Assembly (NCBI RefSeq): GCF_004362525.1
Contig: NZ_SNXS01000001.1
Span: forward strand, 420,520-484,519
DNA length: 64,000 nucleotides
Source: Roseateles toxinivorans
Lineage (GTDB): Bacteria > Pseudomonadota > Gammaproteobacteria > Burkholderiales > Burkholderiaceae_C
Direction of reading: 5' to 3'
A model generated the notes under the pieces. The model was given only the letters and a program-made list of their open reading frames with translations, had not been told where the DNA came from and ran no database searches. Below, piece by piece: positions 1 through 9,476 of this stretch (positions are counted from its first letter, which is position 1; the number at the start of each line of letters is the position of its first letter). The position numbers were made by a program, and so were the translations under genes.

Positions 1-2525
<2,525 letters not shown>

Positions 2526-2590
2526 TTCCGGGTGGTGCCGTGACACCTCGGTGACGGCGCCGCCCTAGAATGAGCCACGTTGATTGATCA

Positions 2591-2621
2591 GCGGCCCGCC
2601 AACACGGGCCGCTCACTTTTT
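2591..2621 (+). terminator. Intrinsic terminator-like hairpin abutting the nadB start
   Basis: An 8-bp perfect stem (GCGGCCCG at 2591-2598, CGGGCCGC at 2605-2612) with a 6-nt loop is followed by TCAC and five T. It looks like the rho-independent terminator of clpB. The T-run ends only two bases before the nadB ATG, so the hairpin takes the place where a Shine-Dalgarno sequence would be. A -10-like TAGAAT lies at 2566-2571, upstream of the hairpin, so a nadB transcript starting there would carry this structure in its leader. Confidence 0.75.
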
Positions 2622-2623
2622 GC

Positions 2624-4288
2624 ATGAGCGCTGCTGCTGCCGAGAATTCTTCCGCCCCCGTCGTCATCGTTGGTGCCGGCCTGGCCGGTCTGACCGCGGC
2701 CCTGCACCTGGCCGACACCGTGCCGGTGGTGGTGCTGGCCAAGCGCGAGCTGAACGTCGGCGCCACCGCCTGGGCGCAGGGCGGCATCGTCGGTGTGCTG
2801 GGCAGCGACGACAGCATAGACAGCCATGTGCGCGACACGCAGGATGCCGGGGCCGGCCTGGTCGATGAGGTCACCGCGCGCTTCATCGCCGAGCGCAGCG
2901 CCCAGGCGGTGGCCTGGCTGGTGGACCAGGGTGTGCCCTTCACGCCGGACGATACCGGCCCGCTGGGCCTGCACCTGACGCGCGAGGGCGGCCACGCGGT
3001 GCGGCGCATCGCCCACGCGGCCGACGCCACCGGCAAGGCCATCCATGACCAGCTGCTGGCTGCCGCCGCGGCGCATCCCAACATCACCCTGCGCGAGCGC
3101 TGGATGGCGCTGGACCTGATCACCTCGCGCCACCTGAAGCGCGACGAGCAGCCGCGCTGCTACGGCATCTACGCGCTGGACATCGACCGCCAGCGCGTCG
3201 AGGCGCTGGACGCCCGCGCGGTGATCTTGGCCACTGGCGGTGCCGGCAAGGTCTACCGCTACACCACCAACCCCGACACCTCCACCGGTGACGGCATCGC
3301 CATGGCCTGGCGCGCGGGCTGCCGGGTGGCGAATATGGAGTTCATCCAGTTCCATCCGACCTGCCTGTACCACCCGCAGGAGCGCAGCTTCCTGATCACC
3401 GAGGCGATGAGAGGCGAGGGCGGTCATCTCAAGCTGCCCGACGGCACCCGCTTCATGGCCGCGCACGACGAGCGGCTGGAGCTGGCGCCGCGCGACATCG
3501 TCGCCCGTGCCATCGACTTCGAGATGAAGAAGCACGGCCTGGACTATGTGCTGCTGGACGCCACCCATCTGGGCGAGGCCTTCCTGAAGGAGCACTTCCC
3601 GACCATCCATGCCCGCTGCCTGGCCCTAGGCATAGACATCGCCCGCCAGCCGATTCCGGTCGTGCCTGCGGTGCATTTCACCTGCGGCGGCGTGGTCACC
3701 GATCTGCAGGGCCGCAGCGATATGCCGGGCCTCTACGCGGTGGGCGAAACCACCTACACCGGCCTGCATGGCGCCAATCGCCTGGCCAGCAATTCGCTGC
3801 TGGAGTGCGTGGTCGTCGGCCAGACCTGCGCCGATGACATCCTGACCCGCGGCAGCCCCGAGCCCATGGCGCTGCCGGCCTGGGATGAAAGCCAGGTCGA
3901 GGACGCCGACGAGCAGGTCGTCATCGCCCACAACTGGGACGAGCTGCGCCTGGTGATGTGGAACTATGTCGGCATCGTGCGCACCACCAAGCGGCTGGAG
4001 CGGGCGCTGCACCGCATCGCCCTGCTGCGCAACGAGATCGACGATTACTACGCCAATTTCCGCGTCACCCGCGACCTGCTGGAGCTGCGCAATCTGGTGG
4101 ACTGCGCCGAACTGATCGTCCGCTCGGCGCTGGCCCGGCACGAGAGCCGCGGCCTGCACTTCAGCCGCGACTATCCGGCCACGCTGCCGGTCAGCTTCCC
4201 GACCGTGCTGGTGCGTGCGCCGCGGCGCCGGCCCAGCGAGGTGGCGCCCAGCGCGGCCTGGCTGGACTCGTTGAAACAGGGGCATTGA
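2624..4288 (+). CDS. nadB: L-aspartate oxidase
   Basis: FAD enzyme oxidising L-aspartate to iminoaspartate, the first step of de novo NAD synthesis; the product is passed to NadA, encoded at 5695-6819 on the other strand. 554 aa, a typical length. An N-terminal dinucleotide fold shows GAGLAG (about residues 18-23), then GATAWAQGG, the succinate dehydrogenase/fumarate reductase-like core with EFIQFHPT, the HFTCGGV capping region and HGANRLASNSLLE near residue 390. The C-terminal helical domain is complete. The start is the first ATG after an in-frame stop at 2585. No ribosome-binding site can be seen because a terminator-like hairpin occupies that position, so translation may be leader-dependent. 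No nadC is present in the window. Confidence 0.96.
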   Translation: MSAAAAENSSAPVVIVGAGLAGLTAALHLADTVPVVVLAKRELNVGATAWAQGGIVGVLGSDDSIDSHVRDTQDAGAGLVDEVTARFIAERSAQAVAWLVDQGVPFTPDDTGPLGLHLTREGGHAVRRIAHAADATGKAIHDQLLAAAAAHPNITLRERWMALDLITSRHLKRDEQPRCYGIYALDIDRQRVEALDARAVILATGGAGKVYRYTTNPDTSTGDGIAMAWRAGCRVANMEFIQFHPTCLYHPQERSFLITEAMRGEGGHLKLPDGTRFMAAHDERLELAPRDIVARAIDFEMKKHGLDYVLLDATHLGEAFLKEHFPTIHARCLALGIDIARQPIPVVPAVHFTCGGVVTDLQGRSDMPGLYAVGETTYTGLHGANRLASNSLLECVVVGQTCADDILTRGSPEPMALPAWDESQVEDADEQVVIAHNWDELRLVMWNYVGIVRTTKRLERALHRIALLRNEIDDYYANFRVTRDLLELRNLVDCAELIVRSALARHESRGLHFSRDYPATLPVSFPTVLVRAPRRRPSEVAPSAAWLDSLKQGH

Positions 4289-4295
4289 GTGCTTG

Positions 4296-4315
4296 AGTCA
4301 AATAACTATTTGACT
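4296..4315. promoter_or_regulatory. Palindromic operator of the MarR-GNAT gene, overlapping a -35 box
   Basis: A 20-bp inverted repeat, AGTCAAATA-AC-TATTTGACT in outline, pairs 9 of 10 positions and sits 46 bp before the MarR-GNAT start. Its right half contains TTGACT (4310-4315), a good -35; 17 bp further on lies GATCAT (4333-4338), a possible -10. Size and symmetry fit MarR-family operators, which are commonly autoregulated. Binding by the adjacent gene product is inferred. Confidence 0.7.
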
Positions 4316-4361
4316 TAGGCAATTGATCGCTGGATCATGAGGGTCGCCAGCGAGGACGCTC

Positions 4362-5282
4362 ATGACCGAACACACCACCATCGAAGCGGTGCGCCGCTTC
4401 AGCCGCTTCTATACCGGCCAGCTGTGCCTGCTGGACGGAGCCCTGCTCGACAGCAGCTTCTCGCTCAGCGAGGGACGCATCCTCTACGAGCTGGCCCACC
4501 GTGCCGACCTGACGGCAACCACCTTGCGCCAGGAACTGCACCTGGACGCCGGCTATCTGAGCCGCATCCTGAAGCGCTTCGAAAGTTTGGGCCTGCTGAC
4601 CCGCCGCCCCTCGCCGGACGATGCGCGCCAGACCCTGCTCAGCCTGACCGAGGCCGGCCACGCGGCCTTTGCGCCCTTGAACGAGGGCTCGAAACGGCAG
4701 GTCGCGGCCCTGCTTGAGCCACTGAAGCCCGCCCAGCAGGGCGAACTGGTGCAGGCCCTGACCACTGTCGAACGGCTGCTGGGCGCAGCCTCGCCACCGG
4801 CCATGCCCTATCTGCTGCGCCCGCACCAGATCGGCGACATCGGCTGGGTCACGCACCGCCAGGCCCTGCTCTATGCCCAGGAGTACGGTTTTGACGAGAC
4901 CTTCGAGGCACTGGTGGCCGAGATTGCCGCCAAGTTCATCCGCGAGTTCGATGCCAAGAAGGAGCGCTGCTGGATTGCCGAGCGCGAGAGGGCGATCGTC
5001 GGCTCGGTGTTCCTGGTGCGCGAGTCAGACGCGGTGGCCAAGCTGCGCCTGCTCTATGTCGAACCTTCGGCGCGCGGCCTGGGCCTGGGCCGGCGCCTGA
5101 CCGACGAGTGCATACGCTTTGCGCGCCAGCAGGGCTACAGCACCTTGACGCTGTGGACCAACAAGGTGCTGGTCTCGGCCTGCAAGATCTACCGGGCGGC
5201 GGGCTTCGAACTGGTGTCGGAGGAGCAGCACCATTCCTTTGGCAAGGACCAGGTGGGCCAGATATGGAACCTGACCCTGTAG
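4362..5282 (+). CDS. MarR-family HTH / GNAT acetyltransferase fusion protein
   Basis: 306 aa with two domains. Residues 1 to about 140 form a MarR-type winged helix (LDAGYLSRILKRFESLGLL is the recognition region, RRPSPDDARQTLLSLT the wing). Residues of about 150-306 form a GNAT acetyltransferase with the acetyl-CoA loop motif RGLGLGRRL and the following ALTLWT/ACKIYRAAGF strands. Such fusions are a known class usually annotated as bifunctional regulator/N-acetyltransferase; the acetylated substrate is generally unknown. A 20-bp palindrome directly upstream is the likely autoregulatory site. The first ATG is used. The neighbouring nadB and comFB-like genes give no hint of function. Confidence 0.88.
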   Translation: MTEHTTIEAVRRFSRFYTGQLCLLDGALLDSSFSLSEGRILYELAHRADLTATTLRQELHLDAGYLSRILKRFESLGLLTRRPSPDDARQTLLSLTEAGHAAFAPLNEGSKRQVAALLEPLKPAQQGELVQALTTVERLLGAASPPAMPYLLRPHQIGDIGWVTHRQALLYAQEYGFDETFEALVAEIAAKFIREFDAKKERCWIAERERAIVGSVFLVRESDAVAKLRLLYVEPSARGLGLGRRLTDECIRFARQQGYSTLTLWTNKVLVSACKIYRAAGFELVSEEQHHSFGKDQVGQIWNLTL

Positions 5283-5294
5283 AGGGCCGCTGGC

Positions 5295-5588
5295 CTACTG
5301 CTGGCGGGCCCTCAGCGCCGCGCGGGCGGCGACGAACTCGAAGGCATAGCCGACCGCCTCCTTGGTCGCCAGATCCATCTCGTGGCGTTCGCGGTCCGTC
5401 AGGTAGAACACGAAATCGACCTCATGGCGGATGTAGCGCGGCGGCAGGCGGTTCAGCGCGACGCAGGCCACGTCGGCCAGCAGATCATCGTCGTCGCGGA
5501 TCTCGGGATAGTTGGACGCGTAGTCCATCACCGCGCCGAAGATGATGCGCTCGTGATGGTTGTAGATCGAGGTGAAATCGGTTGTCAT
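5295..5588 (-). CDS. ComFB-family (late competence) protein
   Basis: A small 97-aa protein. The segment CVALNRLPPRYIRHEVDFVF matches the ComFB family signature (conserved ALN.LPP.Y), and the N-terminus has an acidic helix with EIRDDDDLL. ComFB proteins occur in competence operons of Firmicutes and as lone genes in proteobacteria and cyanobacteria, where some bind cyclic nucleotides; no role is established here. The reading frame extends 18 codons further upstream, but the ATG at 5588 (MTTDFTSIYNHHER) gives the usual family N-terminus. It is convergent with the MarR-GNAT gene, with a 12-bp gap. Confidence 0.75.
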   Translation of the reverse strand: MTTDFTSIYNHHERIIFGAVMDYASNYPEIRDDDDLLADVACVALNRLPPRYIRHEVDFVFYLTDRERHEMDLATKEAVGYAFEFVAARAALRARQQ

Positions 5589-5694
5589 GACCAGTTCTCG
5601 CGGCTGGGTTGGCGATGTGCTCTTTATAGGCCCAATCGCCACCGGCCAGCGCCGAATAAGCGGCGGTCGACGGTTCTATTCCTCACAAAATCGT

Positions 5695-6819
5695 TCAGAC
5701 CGCGCCCATGCCGGGTGTCAGTCCGACGGTACCGCGTGCGGCCGGCTGGGCCACCGCCGCCGGGTTCTGCGCCACGAAGTCCAGCATCCGGGTGATGCAG
5801 CCCAGCGCCTGCTGCCGTATCGTCTCATCGACGAAGATCTCGCCCGAGCCCAGCTCCAGGCAGTCGACGACGCCCTGCACGGCGTTCATCGCCATCCAGG
5901 GGCAGTGGGCGCAGCTCTTGCAAGTGGCGGCATTGCCGGCGGTGGGCGCCTCGATCAAGGTCTTGCCCGGTGCCAGCTGGCGCATGCGGTGCAGGATGCC
6001 GTTGTCTGTGGCGACGATGTACTCCTGCGCCTTGCCGTCTATCACCGCCTTGAGCATCTGCGAGGTCGAGCCGACGACATCGGCCTGGGCGACCACGCTG
6101 GCCGGTGATTCGGGATGCACCAGCACCATCGCATTCGGGTGCTGGGCGCGCAGCAGGTCCAGCTCCAGGCCCTTGAACTCGTCGTGGACGATGCAGGCGC
6201 CCTGCCACAGCAGCATGTCGGCACCGGTCTGCTGCTGGATATAGCCGCCCAGGTGCTTGTCGGGGGCCCAGAGAATCTTCTCGCCGCGGGCCTTCAGCTC
6301 GTTGACGATGGCCAGCGCGCAGGAACTGGTGACCATCCAGTCGGCGCGGGCCTTCACGGCGGCGCTGGTGTTGGCATAGACGACGACGGTGCGGTCCGGG
6401 TGGGCGTCGCAGAAGGCCGCGAACTCATCGGCGGGGCAGCCCAGATCCAGCGAGCAGGTGGCGTCCAGGTCGGGCATCAGAACTCGCTTGTGCGGGCTCA
6501 GTATCTTGGCCGATTCGCCCATGAAGCGCACGCCGGCCACGACCAGGGTCTGGGCCGCATGATCGCGGCCGAAGCGGGCCATCTCCAGTGAGTCGGCGAC
6601 GATGCCGCCGGTCTCCAGCGCCAGATCCTGCAGATCGCCATCGACGTAGTAGTGCGCAACCAGCACCGCCTTGTGCTGCTCCAGCAGCTCGGCCGCGCGC
6701 TGCTTGACGGTCTTGCGCTGCGCGCTGTTCAGAGGGGGTGGCACCTTGGCCCAGGCATGGGCGGTGCAGCTGGCGCCTTGGGCGTCCTGGCGGGTGTAGT
6801 CGAAAAGCACCTGGGTCAT
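5695..6819 (-). CDS. nadA: Quinolinate synthase A
   Basis: [4Fe-4S] enzyme condensing iminoaspartate with dihydroxyacetone phosphate to quinolinate, the second step of de novo NAD synthesis after NadB (2624-4288). 374 aa. Visible motifs: [13 protein letters not shown] near residue 56, the [18 protein letters not shown] region, the cysteines in [15 protein letters not shown] and [15 protein letters not shown] that supply cluster ligands, and the NGILHRM and HPESPASV substrate segments. nadA and nadB lie on opposite strands and are not co-transcribed. The start is the ATG giving MTQVLFDY. Identification is firm. Confidence 0.96.
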   Translation of the reverse strand: MTQVLFDYTRQDAQGASCTAHAWAKVPPPLNSAQRKTVKQRAAELLEQHKAVLVAHYYVDGDLQDLALETGGIVADSLEMARFGRDHAAQTLVVAGVRFMGESAKILSPHKRVLMPDLDATCSLDLGCPADEFAAFCDAHPDRTVVVYANTSAAVKARADWMVTSSCALAIVNELKARGEKILWAPDKHLGGYIQQQTGADMLLWQGACIVHDEFKGLELDLLRAQHPNAMVLVHPESPASVVAQADVVGSTSQMLKAVIDGKAQEYIVATDNGILHRMRQLAPGKTLIEAPTAGNAATCKSCAHCPWMAMNAVQGVVDCLELGSGEIFVDETIRQQALGCITRMLDFVAQNPAAVAQPAARGTVGLTPGMGAV

Positions 6820-6912
6820 GGCGGCAGCGAGAGCGAAAGTTCAGAAAGTCGGGGGATGGTAGCCCACGGCGAGCAACCGGATGGCGCGAGGGTCTTGGCC
6901 TCAGCCCTGATG

Positions 6913-7752
6913 TCAGGCCTCGGCAAAGAAGCGGCTCGGCGGCATGCCCACCGCCCGCGTGACCATGGCCGTGAAGGCGCTGGCACTGGCGTAACCCAGT
7001 TCGGCGGCGATATGGCTCATCGGCCGCTTGCGCGCCGCCATCGACAGCGCCCGTGCCAGCAGCACCTGCTGGCGCCACTGCGCAAAGCTGGTGCCCAGCT
7101 CCTGGCGGAACAACCGCGCGATGGTGCGGGCGCTGGCGCCGGTTTCCTCCGCCCAGCCGTCCAGACTGGCGTGCCGGGCCGGCTCGTCGAGGATGGCCTC
7201 GCACAGCGCGAGCAGGCGCTTGTCCTGCGGCAGATCGACGCCCAGGCGCAGCTGGCGGGCACGTTGCAGCTCGTCCAGCACCAGGGCGGCGATGTGGTGT
7301 TCGCGCCGCTCGTCGATCTCGTTGGTCGACGGCGCATCGGGGTCGGTGGCCAGCTGCAGCACCAGCTCGCGCAGCAGCGGCGAGACCTCCAGCACCCGGC
7401 ATTCCTGCCAGGCGACGCTGTCGGGCACAACCGCCTGATGCAGATAGAGCGTGCGCAGATCGGCCTGCTCGACGGCGGTGACGCTGTGCACGCGCCGCGG
7501 CGGAATCCACACCGCCCGCGACGGCGGCACGATGAAGGTGCTCAAGCCGGCGCTGACCCGCGTCACCCCGGTGACCGAGAACACCAACTGCCCCCAGGCA
7601 TGGTGGTGCGGCTCGATCCGGATGTGATTGGCCAGCACCCGCGCCTTGGCGCGCAGCGGCCGCTCGGCCGTGGGCTCGTAAAGCCGCGGGTCCAGCGGAG
7701 GGGTGTCGACCAGCTGGCGGCGGGGGCGCTGGGGTGGGGACTGCGCGGTCAT
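6913..7752 (-). CDS. AraC-family transcriptional regulator (N-terminal cupin)
   Basis: 279 aa. The N-terminal half is a cupin-type sensor domain (IEPHHHAWGQLVFSVTGVTRV, then FIVPPSRAVWIPPRRVHSV). The C-terminal 100 residues hold two HTH motifs, the second around LGYASASAFTAMVTRAVGMPPSRFF, typical of AraC. It is transcribed divergently from the MFS gene at 7823 with a 70-bp shared region, an arrangement typical of a local regulator controlling its neighbouring exporter. The inducer is unknown. Confidence 0.9.
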   Translation of the reverse strand: MTAQSPPQRPRRQLVDTPPLDPRLYEPTAERPLRAKARVLANHIRIEPHHHAWGQLVFSVTGVTRVSAGLSTFIVPPSRAVWIPPRRVHSVTAVEQADLRTLYLHQAVVPDSVAWQECRVLEVSPLLRELVLQLATDPDAPSTNEIDERREHHIAALVLDELQRARQLRLGVDLPQDKRLLALCEAILDEPARHASLDGWAEETGASARTIARLFRQELGTSFAQWRQQVLLARALSMAARKRPMSHIAAELGYASASAFTAMVTRAVGMPPSRFFAEA

Positions 7753-7810
7753 TGGCGTGAATTCAACAGAACTTGTCGGACTATCGTAACCCGGACGCCA
7801 CTGCCCCGCC

Positions 7811-7816
7811 TACAGT
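7811..7816 (+). promoter_or_regulatory. -10-like TACAGT exactly 7 nt before the MFS start
   Basis: TACAGT ends at 7816 and the ATG of the MFS gene begins at 7823, so initiation at the usual distance would place +1 at or next to the A of the ATG. No Shine-Dalgarno sequence is present, as expected for a leaderless mRNA. No convincing -35 is visible. The same spacing recurs before other genes in the window. Confidence 0.4.
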
Positions 7817-7822
7817 GAGGGC

Positions 7823-9079
7823 ATGAGCAGCACCACACTCCCCAACGCGCCAATTGCCTCGGCAAAAAGCGACATCACCACCATCAGCCTGATCGGCCTG
7901 GCCCACGGCACCTCGCATTTTTTCCACATGCTGCTGCCGCCTATGTTCCCCATCTTCATGAAGGAGTTCGGCCTGAGCTTTTCCGAGCTGGGTCTCTTGG
8001 TCACGACCTTCTTCGTGATCTCGGGCATCGGCCAGGCGCTGGCCGGCTTTCTGGTCGACCGCACCGGCGCGCGGCCGGTGCTGTTCGCCGCGCTGAGCTG
8101 CTTTGTGCTGGCCTCGATCGCGGCGGGTGTGGCCACCGGCTATTCGGGCCTGATGCTGGCCGCGGCGCTGGCCGGCCTGGGCAACTCGCCCTTCCATCCG
8201 GTGGACTTCACGATTTTGAACAAGCGCGTGTCGGCGCCGCGCCTGGGACACGCCTTCTCGGTGCACGGCATCACCGGCAATCTGGGCTGGGCGGTGGCGC
8301 CGGTGCTGCTGATCGGCGTCTCCACGGCTACCGGCAACTGGCGCTGGGCCTATCTGGCCACCGGCCTGATCGCCCTCTCGGTGATGCTGCTGCTGTTCCT
8401 GAAGCGCGACGCGATCGACGACAGCCAGGGTGCGTGGGCGCACGACAAGGCCAAGGGCGCGGCGCCCGTCGATGAGCATCCGATGGCCTTTCTGAAGCTG
8501 CCGTCGGTGTGGATGTGCTTCTCCTTCTTCTTCTGGACCACGGCCGCGCTGAGCGCCATCCAGAGCTTTGCCAGCCCGGCGCTGGCCGGCATGTACGGCC
8601 TGCCGCTGACCTTGACCGCCTATGTGGTGACCGGCTACATGTTGTGCGGCGCCGCCGGCATGGTGGTGGGCGGCTTTCTGGTCGCCCGAGTGCAGCAACT
8701 GGAACGCACCATCGCCGCGGCGATGGCCTTTGCCGCCGTGCTGCTGCTGCTGACCGCCAGCGGCTGGCTGCCCGGCATGCTGGCCGCCGCGGTGGCCGCG
8801 CTGGCCGGCTTCGGCACTGGCCTGGCCGGCCCGTCGCGTGACATGCTGATCAAACGCGCCGCCCCTCCGGGAGCCACGGGCCGCGTCTACGGCACAGTCT
8901 ATTCCGGCCTGGACGTAGGCTTCGCCCTGGCCGCACCGGTGTTCGGCGCCTTGCTGGATCATGGCCAGCCATCCAGCATCTTCGTCGGTTCGGCTGTGGC
9001 TCTGATGTTGGGTGTGGCCTCGGCGGGGCTGGTGGGCGGCTATCTGTCGCGCCGCAATTCGGCGCTGGCTGCGGCCTGA
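7823..9079 (+). CDS. MFS transporter, Fsr-like
   Basis: 418-aa inner-membrane protein with about twelve hydrophobic segments in two halves split by a charged loop (roughly residues 195-225). The N-terminal HGTSHFFHMLLPPMFPIF and DRTGARPVL (the loop 2-3 motif A region) resemble the fosmidomycin-resistance/Fsr-like branch of the major facilitator superfamily, so drug or metabolite efflux is likely; the substrate cannot be read from sequence. It is divergent from the AraC gene at 6913-7752, its probable regulator. The transcript may be leaderless. The gene is followed by a 397-bp gap with two hairpin elements. Confidence 0.87.
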   Translation: MSSTTLPNAPIASAKSDITTISLIGLAHGTSHFFHMLLPPMFPIFMKEFGLSFSELGLLVTTFFVISGIGQALAGFLVDRTGARPVLFAALSCFVLASIAAGVATGYSGLMLAAALAGLGNSPFHPVDFTILNKRVSAPRLGHAFSVHGITGNLGWAVAPVLLIGVSTATGNWRWAYLATGLIALSVMLLLFLKRDAIDDSQGAWAHDKAKGAAPVDEHPMAFLKLPSVWMCFSFFFWTTAALSAIQSFASPALAGMYGLPLTLTAYVVTGYMLCGAAGMVVGGFLVARVQQLERTIAAAMAFAAVLLLLTASGWLPGMLAAAVAALAGFGTGLAGPSRDMLIKRAAPPGATGRVYGTVYSGLDVGFALAAPVFGALLDHGQPSSIFVGSAVALMLGVASAGLVGGYLSRRNSALAAA

Positions 9080-9112
9080 AGCGCAAACGCTCGACTGGCT
9101 ATTGGAGTGGCC

Positions 9113-9216
9113 GAGGGGGCGGGGGGCCGGCCACTGCGGGCTGAAGCTTGGTCCGTTCCTGAACGGACCGACCTTCAGCTTCTTTATGCCCTCAGTGTCC
9201 GGCCCCCCGCCCCCTC
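9113..9216 (+). repeat. Long hairpin repeat, copy A
   Basis: The outer arms 9113-9134 and 9195-9216 are complementary at 21 of 22 positions. Nested inside, 9140-9146 pairs with 9173-9179 (7 bp) and 9150-9158 pairs with 9161-9169 (9 bp, GGTCCGTTC/GAACGGACC). The 57-nt core 9135-9191 aligns without gaps to the reverse complement of 9314-9370 (copy B) with 48 identical positions, counted by eye. It is not flanked by a transposase and does not begin with the GTAG tetranucleotide of the REP elements seen elsewhere in the window. Confidence 0.8.
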
Positions 9217-9288
9217 TGCGGATGCGCTGGTGGCCGCCAACGTTGAGTAGTGCGCGCGTATTTCGGGTTGACGAGCTGGCACGCAGCA

Positions 9289-9392
9289 GGGAGGAGGGTG
9301 TGCCGGTCGCAGCGGGCATATAGAAGCCGGAGCCCGGTCCGTCCAGGACCGGACAAGGCTTCAGCCCGCACCGGCTGGCACTCCCTCGTCCC
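9289..9392 (-). repeat. Long hairpin repeat, copy B (inverted relative to copy A)
   Basis: A diverged second copy in opposite orientation. Outer arms 9294-9317 and 9364-9387 pair at about 18 of 24 positions, extending to GGGA/TCCC at the ends. Inner pairings are GAAGCC with GGCTTC (9323-9328, 9357-9362) and CCGGTCC with GGACCGG near 9334-9352. The inner stem has moved register relative to copy A but remains a stem, so the ability to fold is kept although the sequence has drifted. Confidence 0.75.
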
Positions 9393-9464
9393 AGTCGCTG
9401 CAAGATAAATGTGTCGTGAGTCGCCCCAAGCGCGGTGGATAGCTGAAATGGACACCCGCCACGG

Positions 9465-9470
9465 TACAGT
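9465..9470 (+). promoter_or_regulatory. -10-like TACAGT exactly 7 nt before the ThDP-enzyme start
   Basis: TACAGT at 9465-9470 is followed after six bases by the ATG at 9477, the same hexamer and spacing as before the MFS gene at 7823. No Shine-Dalgarno sequence is seen. This is consistent with a leaderless transcript. A -35 is not evident. Confidence 0.4.
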
Positions 9471-9476
9471 GGCGGG

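Larger units (their letters stand above)
9080..9476. other. 397-bp intergenic region containing two inverted hairpin elements
   Basis: This region between the MFS gene and the ThDP enzyme has no convincing gene. It holds hairpin element A (9113-9216), a 72-bp spacer without recognisable features (9217-9288), element B in opposite orientation (9289-9392), and about 80 bp leading to the next start. A -10-like TACAGT at 9465-9470 precedes the ThDP gene. Short frames pass through the elements but have no ribosome-binding site. Confidence 0.7.

Noticed and set aside
9012-9323. A 103-codon plus-strand frame running from the MFS gene end through hairpin element A
   Set aside because: It begins inside the MFS gene without a ribosome-binding site and its sequence is explained by the repeat; kept only as a remark under the hairpin finding.
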